This document shows, one piece after another, positions 44,043 to 54,692 of a DNA stretch of 64,000 nucleotides. This DNA comes from Draconibacterium sp. Its GTDB lineage: Bacteria; Bacteroidota; Bacteroidia; Bacteroidales; Prolixibacteraceae. The notes under the pieces were generated by a model. It saw nothing but the letters and a program-made list of their open reading frames with translations, made no database searches and was not told the origin of the DNA. Numbering within the stretch: position 1 is the stretch's first letter; every line of letters begins with the position of its first letter. The stretch is taken from assembly GCA_011620585.1 (NCBI GenBank), contig WOYV01000118.1, positions 1 through 64,000 of the forward strand, given 5' to 3'. The position numbers and the translations under genes are program-made.

Positions 44043-46589
44043 TTACCGAATGATGTTTCCAAAAAACACTGCGTTTGAAAACAATTTGGCAGTACCAAGC
44101 CAAGTGCCACGGAAGTACATATTATCGTAGTAACTGATCAGTTTTCCCTGTCCAACTGTTTGGACCGAAACCACAGGCGCATTTTTGATCCGGTTCAGAT
44201 TTCCTTCTGATACCCAGCCACTAACATAGGGAGAAGAAGTAAATTTAACAGGTTCGACATATTTCTTTTCGAGAGAATTTGCAACCATTGTCGACGATTT
44301 AAAAATCGCTAATTTATCTGACGAATAGCCATAGCATAAGGGATGCGAAATATCGATGTGAGTTTCAAAAATAGCGCCGCTGAGGTAGTTGAGGCTTCTT
44401 TCTTTATCGCGTTCGGCATAAGTGTTGTATCGGGTTGTGTCCGGATCAACCTGTTTCTTGAAACTCACATTTCCGAATTTATTTCGTGCTGCCCATTCTG
44501 TACCATTTTTATAAGCGATGATGGTGCCACCGGCGTTCGCCCAGTCGCGTAATTTGCCTGCCTCAGCATCGTTCCACTCGCGAAAACTGCCTGCCAGAAT
44601 AATGGTGTTGTATTTTCTCAGATCCATCCGGCGCAGATTATCGGTTGAAACCAGTGAAACAGGGATGTGGTAGCGCTGGTCGAAAAGGTGCCAGATTTCG
44701 CCGGCATCGCGGCTGTTAACACTTCCGTCGACAAAAAGTAAAACCTCAGGTTTGCTTAGGTTCTCAAAACTATCGCTACCTAAATCGATGCCTTCCGGCG
44801 AAAGCCCGGTTGGAAGGGCATAAAAATCGATTCCGGTTTTTTGGGCCACTTGTTCGATAATTTGGGCGATTTCTTCTGCTGTTTTTGTTTGGTTATAAGC
44901 AGGAATCAGAATGGACCCGTATCCAAACTGTTCTTTTTCACCGTTTACCTCGAAAGTGAATTTACTGGTAGCTACTTTTGTAATCAGTCCTTGATTTTGC
45001 AAACAATAAAGCGCTTCCGCTGCCGAAAATTCATTCCAGCGAAAAACAAAAGCCACCGGAGTTTCTGTGTTGATCAATTTCCCGTTTACGGGCTTGAAGT
45101 GCACGGGCCCGTCAAAAATTTTAAGGTTCTTTAGTGAATTAATTGCAGCAAAGTCGAGATCGTATGCATACGTGAAAGTCCAGGTCGATACATCGTAAAA
45201 GGTGGTGTCGGCAAAGCTGGTAACATCGTCGAAAATACTGCGAATCAGCCGGTATTGTTTTTGTTTTACCGGAACCAGGAAGCTGTTGCCGGCTTGAAAT
45301 TCTTTTCCGTTTGCGCTCAGATCAGCGTCATTTTTATAAACGTCGATTTGGTGTTGGCTGAGCAAATCGATAAAAAGCTGTGTCTTCACCTTGTCATTGG
45401 CGCTACCAAAAACATACGCTTTTACATCGCTCTGATTGGCAAGTGTTAATGCCTCGTTGAAAAAATCTTTCTGCATATCAAGCAGTTCGTTGCGCAAATG
45501 TACGGCTGCGTCAAGGGTCGAAAGCGAAGCGGCAAAATGGTTTCGTATGGCAAAGGCCAGTTTGCGCACGCCATTGTCGGTTTTACGAACCCTGCCCCTG
45601 AACCCAGCTTGTTCGAACAAAATTCCAATGCTTCCGTTGATGTCGGGGTACGACGATCCTTTCCCAAAATAATAGTCGTCGAACTCTTCTTCCGAGAAAT
45701 AAGACGAACCAATTTTGTCGAGGTATTTGGCGTGGTAAGCAGCAATTGCATGAGTTAATTCATAATTTTTCTCAGGGGTGAGCGGATTGTTCCGGCTCGG
45801 TACCCCGGGTTGAAAAAAGAAACTTGAATTGGCGCCCATTTCGTGGTGATCGGTTACCACATTGGGTTTCCATTCGTGAAATTTAGCTACCCGTCCGCGG
45901 CTTTCGGGATTAACCAGGAGAAGGTAATCGCGGTTCATGTCGAACCAGTAATGGTTGGAACGTCCGCCCGGCCAGGGTTCATTAAACTGTCGAGAGTAAG
46001 GATCGCCGTTGGCGGCATAACTTTGGTGCATGTTCGCCCAGGCGCTGTGTCGCGTAAATCCATCGGGATTTAAAACCGGATCAACAATTACAATGGTATT
46101 CTCCAACATCTTATCGATTTTTTCTCCCCGGGCAGCAGCCAGGTAATACGCCGTCAACACCGACGCATTTCCTCCGCTCGATTCGTTTCCGTGAATGCTG
46201 TATGTGAGGCTGACTACCAATGGAACATCGTTTATGTTGACACTGCTTCCGGGTTCGGAATACTGGTAGTGTAACTCTTTTAATTTATCGAGATTTTTTT
46301 GATTCTCGGCTGAAGTAAAAACAAGGTGTATTAGCGGACGGTTTTCGTACGAACGGGCATATTCATAAATAATAGCACGACCTGAGAGTTGTGCAATTTC
46401 TTTTGCATACGAAAGAACCTGATCGTGCGATAGGTGCCACTCACCCATCTGCATATGGAAATATTCTTCGGGAGTTGGAATTCCCGGATCGTAACTTACA
46501 TCGTTGGGAAGAAAATACGACAGTGGTTCCTGCGCCGATATAAAGAACACAACAATGGAAAGAGCGAGGGTAAAGAGCAATTTTTTCAT
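44043..46589 (-). CDS. M14-family zinc carboxypeptidase with glutamine-amidotransferase-like C-terminus
   Basis: This 848-residue secreted enzyme has a signal peptide (LLFTLALSIVVFFISAQ). The zinc motif HGNE is at 133-136 in TYSIHGNESSGGNASVL, followed by PDGFTRHS and DMNRDYLLLVNPES. The third ligand is expected in VTDHHEMGANSSFFFQPG. A C-terminal region (IILAGSFREWNDAEAGKLRDW) resembles a glutamine-amidotransferase-like fold common in these Bacteroidota M14 proteins. It would cleave peptides or murein-like substrates outside the cell. The next gene upstream is divergent. Confidence 0.9.
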   Translation of the reverse strand: MKKLLFTLALSIVVFFISAQEPLSYFLPNDVSYDPGIPTPEEYFHMQMGEWHLSHDQVLSYAKEIAQLSGRAIIYEYARSYENRPLIHLVFTSAENQKNLDKLKELHYQYSEPGSSVNINDVPLVVSLTYSIHGNESSGGNASVLTAYYLAAARGEKIDKMLENTIVIVDPVLNPDGFTRHSAWANMHQSYAANGDPYSRQFNEPWPGGRSNHYWFDMNRDYLLLVNPESRGRVAKFHEWKPNVVTDHHEMGANSSFFFQPGVPSRNNPLTPEKNYELTHAIAAYHAKYLDKIGSSYFSEEEFDDYYFGKGSSYPDINGSIGILFEQAGFRGRVRKTDNGVRKLAFAIRNHFAASLSTLDAAVHLRNELLDMQKDFFNEALTLANQSDVKAYVFGSANDKVKTQLFIDLLSQHQIDVYKNDADLSANGKEFQAGNSFLVPVKQKQYRLIRSIFDDVTSFADTTFYDVSTWTFTYAYDLDFAAINSLKNLKIFDGPVHFKPVNGKLINTETPVAFVFRWNEFSAAEALYCLQNQGLITKVATSKFTFEVNGEKEQFGYGSILIPAYNQTKTAEEIAQIIEQVAQKTGIDFYALPTGLSPEGIDLGSDSFENLSKPEVLLFVDGSVNSRDAGEIWHLFDQRYHIPVSLVSTDNLRRMDLRKYNTIILAGSFREWNDAEAGKLRDWANAGGTIIAYKNGTEWAARNKFGNVSFKKQVDPDTTRYNTYAERDKERSLNYLSGAIFETHIDISHPLCYGYSSDKLAIFKSSTMVANSLEKKYVEPVKFTSSPYVSGWVSEGNLNRIKNAPVVSVQTVGQGKLISYYDNMYFRGTWLGTAKLFSNAVFFGNIIR

Positions 46590-46950
46590 ATTCTATGAAT
46601 TTGATTTAGGTCACGTTATTCGATTTCTAAAGTTCTAAAAAAAATGGATTGCTAAAACACTTTGCAAAAAAACATATCACAATGCGGTCATTTTTTAAAA
46701 TTTAGCGATGGTCCCGGCACAAAAATGCATTCACAAATTTCGTAGCGGGCTTTACTTTTTCAATCTGTATAATTTTTGACAAATAATATCTAAAAGCCTT
46801 GATTTGAAAATGGGGCGATACCGAAGGAATAGGTTTTTAAGATATAGATTTGTTTGAAATGTGTAAGTGATTATTTGAATGTGGGCCTGGTTTATATATT
46901 TGGCAAAAACTTTAAAAGATTGTAATTTGAAGGGAATAAGAAACAAAGTG
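46590..46950. other. Divergent intergenic region between M14 peptidase and AraC regulator
   Basis: This 361-bp AT-rich region contains no supported gene. TATATTTG at 46895-46902, preceded by TTG at 46875-46877, could be a weak promoter for the AraC gene. The 17-bp spacing departs from the usual 19, so I do not call it firmly. Confidence 0.5.
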
Positions 46951-47862
46951 ATGGAAAACAAAGCAGAAAGCCTGGAAGAATTTTATAAAAGGAAATTTGA
47001 ATGGATCCCCGAAAATCTCCGAAAAGAGATTGGGCACTTTAATTTATTCAAAATCGAGCCGTATACAGGCGAAAAACCCAAACCGGTTCCGTATCAAAAG
47101 CGCGATTATTATAAAGTCATGCTAACAGAAGGCGATAGCAAAGTGTTATATGCCGATCAGGTTGTGGATGTAAAAAATTACTCTCTCACATTTTCCAACC
47201 CTCAGATACCCTACAAGTGGGATTGTCTGGAGAATATCAAACACGGAGTTTACTGTATCTTCAACCACGGGTTTTTTCATCAGTTCGGTAATATCAACCA
47301 ATATTCTGTTTTTCAGCCCGGTAGTTCGCATATTTTCGAACTGAGCAAGGAACAAACAAAAATCGTTCTGGGAATTTACGAGCGGATGTTCGAAGAAATC
47401 ACTTCGGATTATATTCATAAATACGATGTGTTGCGCAACCTGGTATTTGAATTGATTCATCTGGCCATGAAAATGGAACCTTCTTCCCGGGTAAACAAGC
47501 AAAACATGGATGCCAACCAACGTATTTCGATGCTGTTTATGGAATTGCTCGAACGGCAGTTTCCGGTAGATGAATCGCATCAGAAGATAAAGTTGCGCTC
47601 GGCTTCTGAATTTGCCGATCGGCTGGCTGTGCATGTCAATCACCTGAACCGTGCAGTGAAAACCACGACTGGCAAAACTACCACACAATTGATTGCCGAA
47701 AGAGTGGTCCAGGAATCAAAAGTCTTGTTAAAACAAAGCGAGTGGAACGTATCTGAAATAGCCTGGTCGCTTGGTTTTAACGAAGTAACCCATTTTAATA
47801 ATTTCTTTAAAAAACACACCGAAATGAACCCTTCGAAATTTAGAAATGTTTCATTTTCGTAA
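46951..47862 (+). CDS. AraC-family transcriptional regulator
   Basis: The ATG at 46951 gives 303 residues. An N-terminal cupin-like sensor domain (about 20-180) precedes the C-terminal pair of helix-turn-helices: ASEFADRLAVHVNHLNRAVK, then TQLIAERVVQESKVLL and WNVSEIAWSLGFNEVTHFNN, ending MNPSKFRN. It is followed 72 bp later by an aldo/keto reductase and carboxymuconolactone-decarboxylase-like gene on the same strand, the likely targets. A second AraC gene lies 3.6 kb downstream, read in the opposite direction. Confidence 0.92.
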   Translation: MENKAESLEEFYKRKFEWIPENLRKEIGHFNLFKIEPYTGEKPKPVPYQKRDYYKVMLTEGDSKVLYADQVVDVKNYSLTFSNPQIPYKWDCLENIKHGVYCIFNHGFFHQFGNINQYSVFQPGSSHIFELSKEQTKIVLGIYERMFEEITSDYIHKYDVLRNLVFELIHLAMKMEPSSRVNKQNMDANQRISMLFMELLERQFPVDESHQKIKLRSASEFADRLAVHVNHLNRAVKTTTGKTTTQLIAERVVQESKVLLKQSEWNVSEIAWSLGFNEVTHFNNFFKKHTEMNPSKFRNVSFS

Positions 47863-47928
47863 CGAAATGTTTGTTAATAGTTAGTATTAGCAAAGTAATT
47901 GTTTGAATTTTGTATTGGATAAAATTAA

Positions 47929-48921
<993 letters not shown>

Positions 48922-48960
48922 TAAAGCAGTTGTTTCTACCGTGGTCTTTCGGTTTAGAAA

Positions 48961-49004
48961 ATAAGGCCATTTAAAATTCAATATAAGGCCATTTAAAATT
49001 CAAT
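48961..49004. repeat. Perfect tandem 22-bp repeat
   Basis: The unit ATAAGGCCATTTAAAATTCA (plus AT) occurs twice without a break, at 48961-48982 and 48983-49004, between the AKR and CMD genes. Identity is exact, suggesting recent slippage duplication. No hairpin or promoter is evident inside one unit. Confidence 0.9.
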
Positions 49005-49026
49005 ACTATAAAAAAGAGAGTTAACG

Positions 49027-49779
49027 ATGAGTATCAGTGAAAAAGCACAAAAAAATCACGAAGAACTTTGGCCTGGATATCAATCCAAAGCCGCTCAAAC
49101 TGATCCGGAATTGATTGAAGTGTTCGACAATTTTGCGTTCTGCGAAGTTATTGATCACGATAACATGGATGCCAAAACCCGGGTGATAATGATTTTGGCA
49201 TCTACTATTGGCAGTCAGGCGCTTACCGAATTTAAAATGATGGCTAATGCTGCGCTTAATATTGGAATCACTCCAGTTGAGGTAAAGGAAATTGTTTATC
49301 AGGCCGTGCCTTATGTGGGAGTTGCCAAAGTCATTGATTTCCTTTACTCCGTTAACGAAATTTTTACTGAAAGAGGAATAAAACTTCCATTGGAAGGCCA
49401 GTCATCCACAACAATGGAAACCAGATTTGAAAAAGGGTTGGCCAAGCAAAAAGAGATTTTTGGAGATATGATTGATCAATTGTACCAGAACTCGCCCAAA
49501 GATTTGCTTCATATTCAGCATTATTTAACTGCCAATTGCTTTGGAGACTATGTAACCCGGAATGGGTTAAATGTAAGGACCAGGGAAATGGCGACCCTCT
49601 CATTTTTGATTGCATTGGGAGGAACTGAATCACAGATGAAAGGGCATATTCGTGGAAATGCAAATGTTGGAAACAACCGGCAGACTTTAATTAATTTAAT
49701 GACACAATTATTGCCATATGTTGGTTATCCACGAGTGCTGAACGCCATTGCTTGTTTGAACGAAGTATTGCCAAAATAA
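49027..49779 (+). CDS. Carboxymuconolactone-decarboxylase-family protein, two domains
   Basis: The 250-residue protein consists of two tandem CMD/AhpD-like helical domains. The first contains MDAKTRVIMILASTIGSQAL and ITPVEVKEIVYQAVPYVGVA; the second contains LNVRTREMATLSFLIALGG and NRQTLINLMTQLLPYVGYPR. The redox CxxC of AhpD is absent in both, so decarboxylase- or lactonase-like chemistry rather than peroxidase activity is implied. Such proteins often sit beside aldo/keto reductases in oxidation and detoxification clusters. No signal peptide is seen. Confidence 0.9.
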   Translation: MSISEKAQKNHEELWPGYQSKAAQTDPELIEVFDNFAFCEVIDHDNMDAKTRVIMILASTIGSQALTEFKMMANAALNIGITPVEVKEIVYQAVPYVGVAKVIDFLYSVNEIFTERGIKLPLEGQSSTTMETRFEKGLAKQKEIFGDMIDQLYQNSPKDLLHIQHYLTANCFGDYVTRNGLNVRTREMATLSFLIALGGTESQMKGHIRGNANVGNNRQTLINLMTQLLPYVGYPRVLNAIACLNEVLPK

Positions 49780-50064
49780 AATCATAAAATTTTACCGAAT
49801 CACCTATGATCGTCAGTTAATTTTTTATTGCCTGTCTCACGGTTCTTTCATTGTAGTATTTTCAAACATATTATGCACTGTAATGTATTCAGAGAATAAA
49901 GACCAATTAAATCAGTTACGAGAGAAATTCCTTGATTTAAAATTAGGGAGGTGTTTGAACCGTCAAACATCCACTTTAAAGGCTTATTCGTCTCAGATTC
50001 TTGTAATTGATTTGATTTTATGTTATACTGTGCCAAAATTAATTAACTATTAAAACCGCATGTT

Positions 50065-51408
50065 ATGAAAAAGCTGTTGATTCTCATCTGTATTTTTTTG
50101 TTTGGTACCACTGTATTTGCTCAGGATTGGCCTCAATATGGCGGCCCCGGGAGAAACAGTATATCTCCTGAAAAAGGACTTTTGCGATCATGGCCTGAAT
50201 CCGGCCCCGAAGTACTTTGGAAAGTGGATGTGGGCATTGGTTATGGTGGCCCGGTGATTAAAGATGGGAAAGTATATTTACTTGACCGCGATGATAAAAC
50301 CGGAGATAAAATGCGTTGTTTCGAACTTGCTTCCGGCAAAGAACTTTGGAAATTTGAATACGATGCTGCGGGTGAAGTGATGTTTCCCGGATCGCGAAGT
50401 GTTCCGGTGGTTGACGAACAACATGTTTATTCCTGTGGCCCTTACGGCGATTTGTATTGTATCGGCCTGAATACTCATAAACCTGTTTGGAAAGCTAACG
50501 TATGGACAGATTTTGGTGGAGTTCCCGGGAATAGTGGAGAAGGGGGTTCGCGTGTACCTGAAGGATTTCCTACATGGGCAATTTCTCAGTGCCCGTTGAT
50601 TTACGGCGATTTGCTGATCCTTGCATCCCAGGCTCCTGAAGCGGGAGTGGTGGCGTACGACAAAAACACCGGCAAATTGAAATGGAAAACCAAAAATCTG
50701 GGGCCAACCGGTTATGTGAGCCCAAACATCGTAAAAATTGATGGCCAGGATCATTTGGTGATGGTGACTGCATCGGGCGGCGGACGCGGACAGGATCCAA
50801 TCCCTGGGAATGTAGTTGGTATAGATCCTCTCACCGGTAAAATCGTTTGGGAATTTAACAACTGGCTTTGTCGAATTCCGATTCCAATGGCTGTGGATGC
50901 CGGGAACAATAAACTCCTGATTACAGGTGGCTACGATTTGGGAGCGTTAATGATCCAGGTTGTTAAAAAAGCCGATGGAACTTATGGTACAACCGAACTG
51001 TTTCGTACCGAAGAATTTGGGGACCAGACAAAAACGCCAATTTTCTACGAAGGGTATTTCTATGGTGAATATGGTACAAACAATAAGCGTGATGGGCTTA
51101 CCTGCATGAATATGGATGGCGAAATTATGTGGAAGACAAAACGCGATCCCGATTTTAACAAGGGTAGTATGATCATTGCCGATGGTTTGATGCTGGCAAC
51201 AGACGGCGCAAAAACGCTTTATCTGATCGAACCCAGCCCGGAGGGTTTTAAACCCATCTCGAAATCAGAGATGCTGGCAGAGCAAGAAGGAGGCGATGAG
51301 CGATCAGCACGATCTGGAGCTCAAAACTGGGGGCCGCTGGCGTTATCGGGCGGTAAACTTTTGATTCGCGATCAGAAGCAGATGTTGTGTGTTAAAGTGG
51401 GCGAATAA
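50065..51408 (+). CDS. Secreted PQQ-like beta-propeller protein
   Basis: The 447 residues carry a signal peptide (LLILICIFLFGTTVFAQ). A series of propeller blades with the PQQ-repeat W-docking pattern follows (SGKELWKFEYDA, NTGKLKWKTKNLG, LTGKIVWEFNNW). A paralogue with nearly the same blade sequence lies at 58452-59777. These proteins may bind PQQ or act as structural propellers; no dehydrogenase residues are obvious, so a redox function is not claimed. A bidirectional terminator follows. Confidence 0.88.
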   Translation: MKKLLILICIFLFGTTVFAQDWPQYGGPGRNSISPEKGLLRSWPESGPEVLWKVDVGIGYGGPVIKDGKVYLLDRDDKTGDKMRCFELASGKELWKFEYDAAGEVMFPGSRSVPVVDEQHVYSCGPYGDLYCIGLNTHKPVWKANVWTDFGGVPGNSGEGGSRVPEGFPTWAISQCPLIYGDLLILASQAPEAGVVAYDKNTGKLKWKTKNLGPTGYVSPNIVKIDGQDHLVMVTASGGGRGQDPIPGNVVGIDPLTGKIVWEFNNWLCRIPIPMAVDAGNNKLLITGGYDLGALMIQVVKKADGTYGTTELFRTEEFGDQTKTPIFYEGYFYGEYGTNNKRDGLTCMNMDGEIMWKTKRDPDFNKGSMIIADGLMLATDGAKTLYLIEPSPEGFKPISKSEMLAEQEGGDERSARSGAQNWGPLALSGGKLLIRDQKQMLCVKVGE

Positions 51409-51419
51409 CCCGGTTTGAT

Positions 51420-51456
51420 CAGCCTTTTCCAAAGTTTTTAACTTTGGAAAAGGCTG
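51420..51456. terminator. Bidirectional terminator between convergent genes
   Basis: CAGCCTTTTCCAAAG pairs perfectly with CTTTGGAAAAGGCTG (15 bp) around a 7-nt loop. It lies between the convergent propeller gene (ends 51408) and AraC gene (ends 51472) and should stop transcription from both sides. Confidence 0.85.
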
Positions 51457-51471
51457 GTTTCAAATTTTTAA

Positions 51472-52368
51472 TCAATTCAAATTCCGGTATTCTACCGGAG
51501 TTTGGCCTGTTGCTTTTTTAAACATCCGGTTAAAGTGCTGCGGATATTTAAACCCTAATTGACTGGCAATCTCAGAAACGCTTTTTTCCGATTCCAGGAT
51601 TAGGTCTTTGGCCAAACTAATAAGTTTGAGTTGAATGTGTTCCTGGGCCGATTTGCCGGTTTCTTTTTTCATAACATCGCCCAAATAGTTTGCCGACAAA
51701 TGAAGTTCATCGGCAAAATAAGCCACCGATGGCAATCCATATTTAAAAGGTTTGTTGGATGAGAAATAGCTGTTCAACTGATCTTCAAACTTCCCCAGAA
51801 TTCCTTTGTTTACGTTTTCGCGGGTTATAAACTGGCGGTTGTAAAAGCGGTCGCAGTAATTCAAAAGCAATTCGATATTGGAAGCAATGAGTTTTTTGCT
51901 GTGCTTATCCACAGCATGTTCCAGTTCAAAACTGATTTTTGAGAAACAATCCATCACCACCTGGCGTTCGCGTTCCGAAATGTGCAGCGCCTCGTTCACA
52001 TTGTAACTAAAAAACGAGAAATCGTTAATCAGGCGGCCTAAAGAAGTCCCAACAATCAGATCCTCATGAAAAATAACGCCATACCCTTTTGGTTGATACA
52101 ATTCTACGCTGGGTTCCATATCCAGTACCTGGCCCGGAGCCAGAAAAATGAGCGTGCCTTCCTGGTAATCATAGGTATTTTTCCCGTAGCGGAGGTCGCC
52201 GCAAAGCACGTCTTTCAACAAAACCAGGTAAAACCCAAAATAAGTGCGGTTTAACCGTCGGGGATCGGCTTTTGAAAAATCGATCACACTTACCAGCGGG
52301 TGCAGGGTTTCGTGGTTATTAAAAGCATTGTATTCTGCTACCGTATTAAATCTGCTCATTTTTTCCAT
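51472..52368 (-). CDS. AraC-family transcriptional regulator
   Basis: I start at ATG 52366-52368 (298 residues); another ATG at 52359 is also possible. An N-terminal cupin-like domain (GFYLVLLKDVLCGDLRYGKN, LIFLAPGQVLDMEP) precedes the C-terminal helix-turn-helix pair: VAYFADELHLSANYLGDVMK, then KSVSEIASQLGFKYPQHFNR and GQTPVEYRNL. It is divergent from the alpha/beta hydrolase gene at 52545 and likely regulates it and the downstream hydrolase genes. Confidence 0.92.
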   Translation of the reverse strand: MEKMSRFNTVAEYNAFNNHETLHPLVSVIDFSKADPRRLNRTYFGFYLVLLKDVLCGDLRYGKNTYDYQEGTLIFLAPGQVLDMEPSVELYQPKGYGVIFHEDLIVGTSLGRLINDFSFFSYNVNEALHISERERQVVMDCFSKISFELEHAVDKHSKKLIASNIELLLNYCDRFYNRQFITRENVNKGILGKFEDQLNSYFSSNKPFKYGLPSVAYFADELHLSANYLGDVMKKETGKSAQEHIQLKLISLAKDLILESEKSVSEIASQLGFKYPQHFNRMFKKATGQTPVEYRNLN

Positions 52369-52436
52369 AACTCTTGTGCTATTCTGAAACAAATTTATAC
52401 AATCCAAACGAAGGTAAACCATCCTGAAAGCACAAT

Positions 52437-52502
52437 CCGTAATAATGGTTATAAATACCGTAATCCGTATACAAATTCCAATAAATTAAGGTCTTAACTT
52501 TG
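52437..52502 (+). promoter_or_regulatory. Putative AraC-type operator and -7 box upstream of hydrolase gene
   Basis: CCGTAAT occurs at 52437-52443 and 52458-52464, exactly 21 bp apart. TAACTTTG at 52495-52502 is a plausible -7 box. The repeats stand in the divergent region between an AraC gene and its likely target. Role is inferred from geometry alone. Confidence 0.45.
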
Positions 52503-52544
52503 TGGCGTAAACCAGAAAATCAAATTAATAACAAATAGACGAAG

Positions 52545-53627
52545 ATGAAACTTAAAAATTTAGTTTACCTGTTTGCTATCGTTTATATAATGAGTAATGC
52601 ATTTAATGCTGGCGCTCAGTCTTCGAAAAAGCAAAAACCTATTCGAATAACTGAACAAGGAAGTTTTGCCGTTGGTGGAACAATAAAGCAGAATCCGGGA
52701 ACTTTTAACACGATCACGCGAACTCCCGAAGGTCAAACCTTTCATGGCGATCATGCTTATGTTTTTTATCAAATTCCGGTGAAAGCACACAAATATCCTT
52801 TGGTAATGTGGCACGGAATCGGTCAATTTTCGAAAACCTGGGAGACAACACCTGACGGTCGGGAAGGCTACCAGAATATCTTTTTAAGAAGAAATTACAG
52901 CGTCTATCTGATGGATCAGCCAAGACGTGGAAACGCAGGTCGCAGCATGGCAGAAGGCACAATTACCCCAACTCCCGACGAGCAGTTCTGGTTTAATACC
53001 TTTCGCGTGGGCGAGTGGCCTGATTTTTCCCCGGGTGTGCAGTTTTCAAAAGATCCGGAAGCGCTCAACCAGTATTTCCGGCAAATGGTACCCAATATTG
53101 GGCCTATCGATATTAACATAAATGTGGATGCCGTTTCTGCATTGTTCGATAAAATCGGAGATGGTATTCTTGTTACACATTCACATTCGGGTGGAATGGG
53201 CTGGTTAACTGCCATTAAAAATCAGAATATAAAAGCAGTTGTTTCCTACGAACCGGGTAGCGGTTTTGTTTTTCCCGAAGGAGAGCTGCCTGCACCCATC
53301 GAAAATTCGGCCGGCCCGCTGGTGGCTTCAAGCGTTTCAATGAACGATTTCATGAAACTCACCAAAATTCCGATTATTATTTATTACGGCGATTTTATCC
53401 CGGAAACACCCGATCCGAATCCGGGAACCGACGGTTGGCGCGCCCGGCTTGAAATGGCCAGAATTTGGAGGGATATTGTGAACAAACACGGCGGGGATGT
53501 TACTGTTGTTCACCTTCCTGAAATTGGAATCAAAGGAAATACGCACTTCCCTTTTTCAGATTTAAATAATGTGGAGATTGCCGATCTGTTGTCGGGTTGG
53601 TTAAAAGAGAAAGGCCTGGATAAATAA
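52545..53627 (+). CDS. Secreted alpha/beta hydrolase
   Basis: The 360 residues have a signal peptide (NLVYLFAIVYIMSNAFNAGAQ). Strand and loop order is typical of the alpha/beta hydrolase fold: YPLVMWHGIGQ (oxyanion loop), the nucleophile elbow ILVTHSHSGGMG with Ser in HSHSGG, and the late His in GIKGNTHFPFSD. The HSHSGG elbow departs from the usual GxSxG by having His in place of the first Gly. It is probably periplasmic. The substrate is unknown, and neighbouring AKR and esterase genes suggest ester or lactone turnover. Confidence 0.85.
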   Translation: MKLKNLVYLFAIVYIMSNAFNAGAQSSKKQKPIRITEQGSFAVGGTIKQNPGTFNTITRTPEGQTFHGDHAYVFYQIPVKAHKYPLVMWHGIGQFSKTWETTPDGREGYQNIFLRRNYSVYLMDQPRRGNAGRSMAEGTITPTPDEQFWFNTFRVGEWPDFSPGVQFSKDPEALNQYFRQMVPNIGPIDININVDAVSALFDKIGDGILVTHSHSGGMGWLTAIKNQNIKAVVSYEPGSGFVFPEGELPAPIENSAGPLVASSVSMNDFMKLTKIPIIIYYGDFIPETPDPNPGTDGWRARLEMARIWRDIVNKHGGDVTVVHLPEIGIKGNTHFPFSDLNNVEIADLLSGWLKEKGLDK

Positions 53628-53638
53628 ATAGTGTCCGC

Positions 53639-53742
53639 AAGAAAAACCCAACTTCTGCGTTACGCTTGCCCGAAAAGTACTCATTTACAACAGTGAACTG
53701 CGTTTTTTCGGTCTTTGCAAGCCTTGAATTTGGGCTTTTCTT
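53639..53742. repeat. 104-bp imperfect palindrome, possible MITE/REP remnant
   Basis: Outer arms AAGAAAAACCCAACTTC (53639-53655) and GAATTTGGGCTTTTCTT (53726-53742) match at 15 of 17 positions when inverted. Inner arms share GCTTGC/GCAAGC and CCGAAAA/TTTTCGG. It fills the gap between the hydrolase and the second AKR and could fold as a long RNA hairpin or be a miniature element. No target-site duplication was seen. Confidence 0.55.
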
Positions 53743-53774
53743 ACCAGGCACATTCGATTACTTATAAAGAATAA

Positions 53775-54632
<858 letters not shown>

Positions 54633-54692
54633 GTGTTTTTTCAAAAAGAAAAAAGGGAATGAGCGTTTATATAACCAAAAGATTAACAAGCT

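Noticed and set aside
46752-46961. Minus-strand ORF of 69 codons in the M14/AraC gap
   Set aside because: Composition is AT-driven with no signal peptide or motif, and it overlaps the AraC start region.
49848-50036. Minus-strand ORF of 62 codons
   Set aside because: It has no family resemblance and no promoter, and its composition is that of the AT-rich intergenic DNA.
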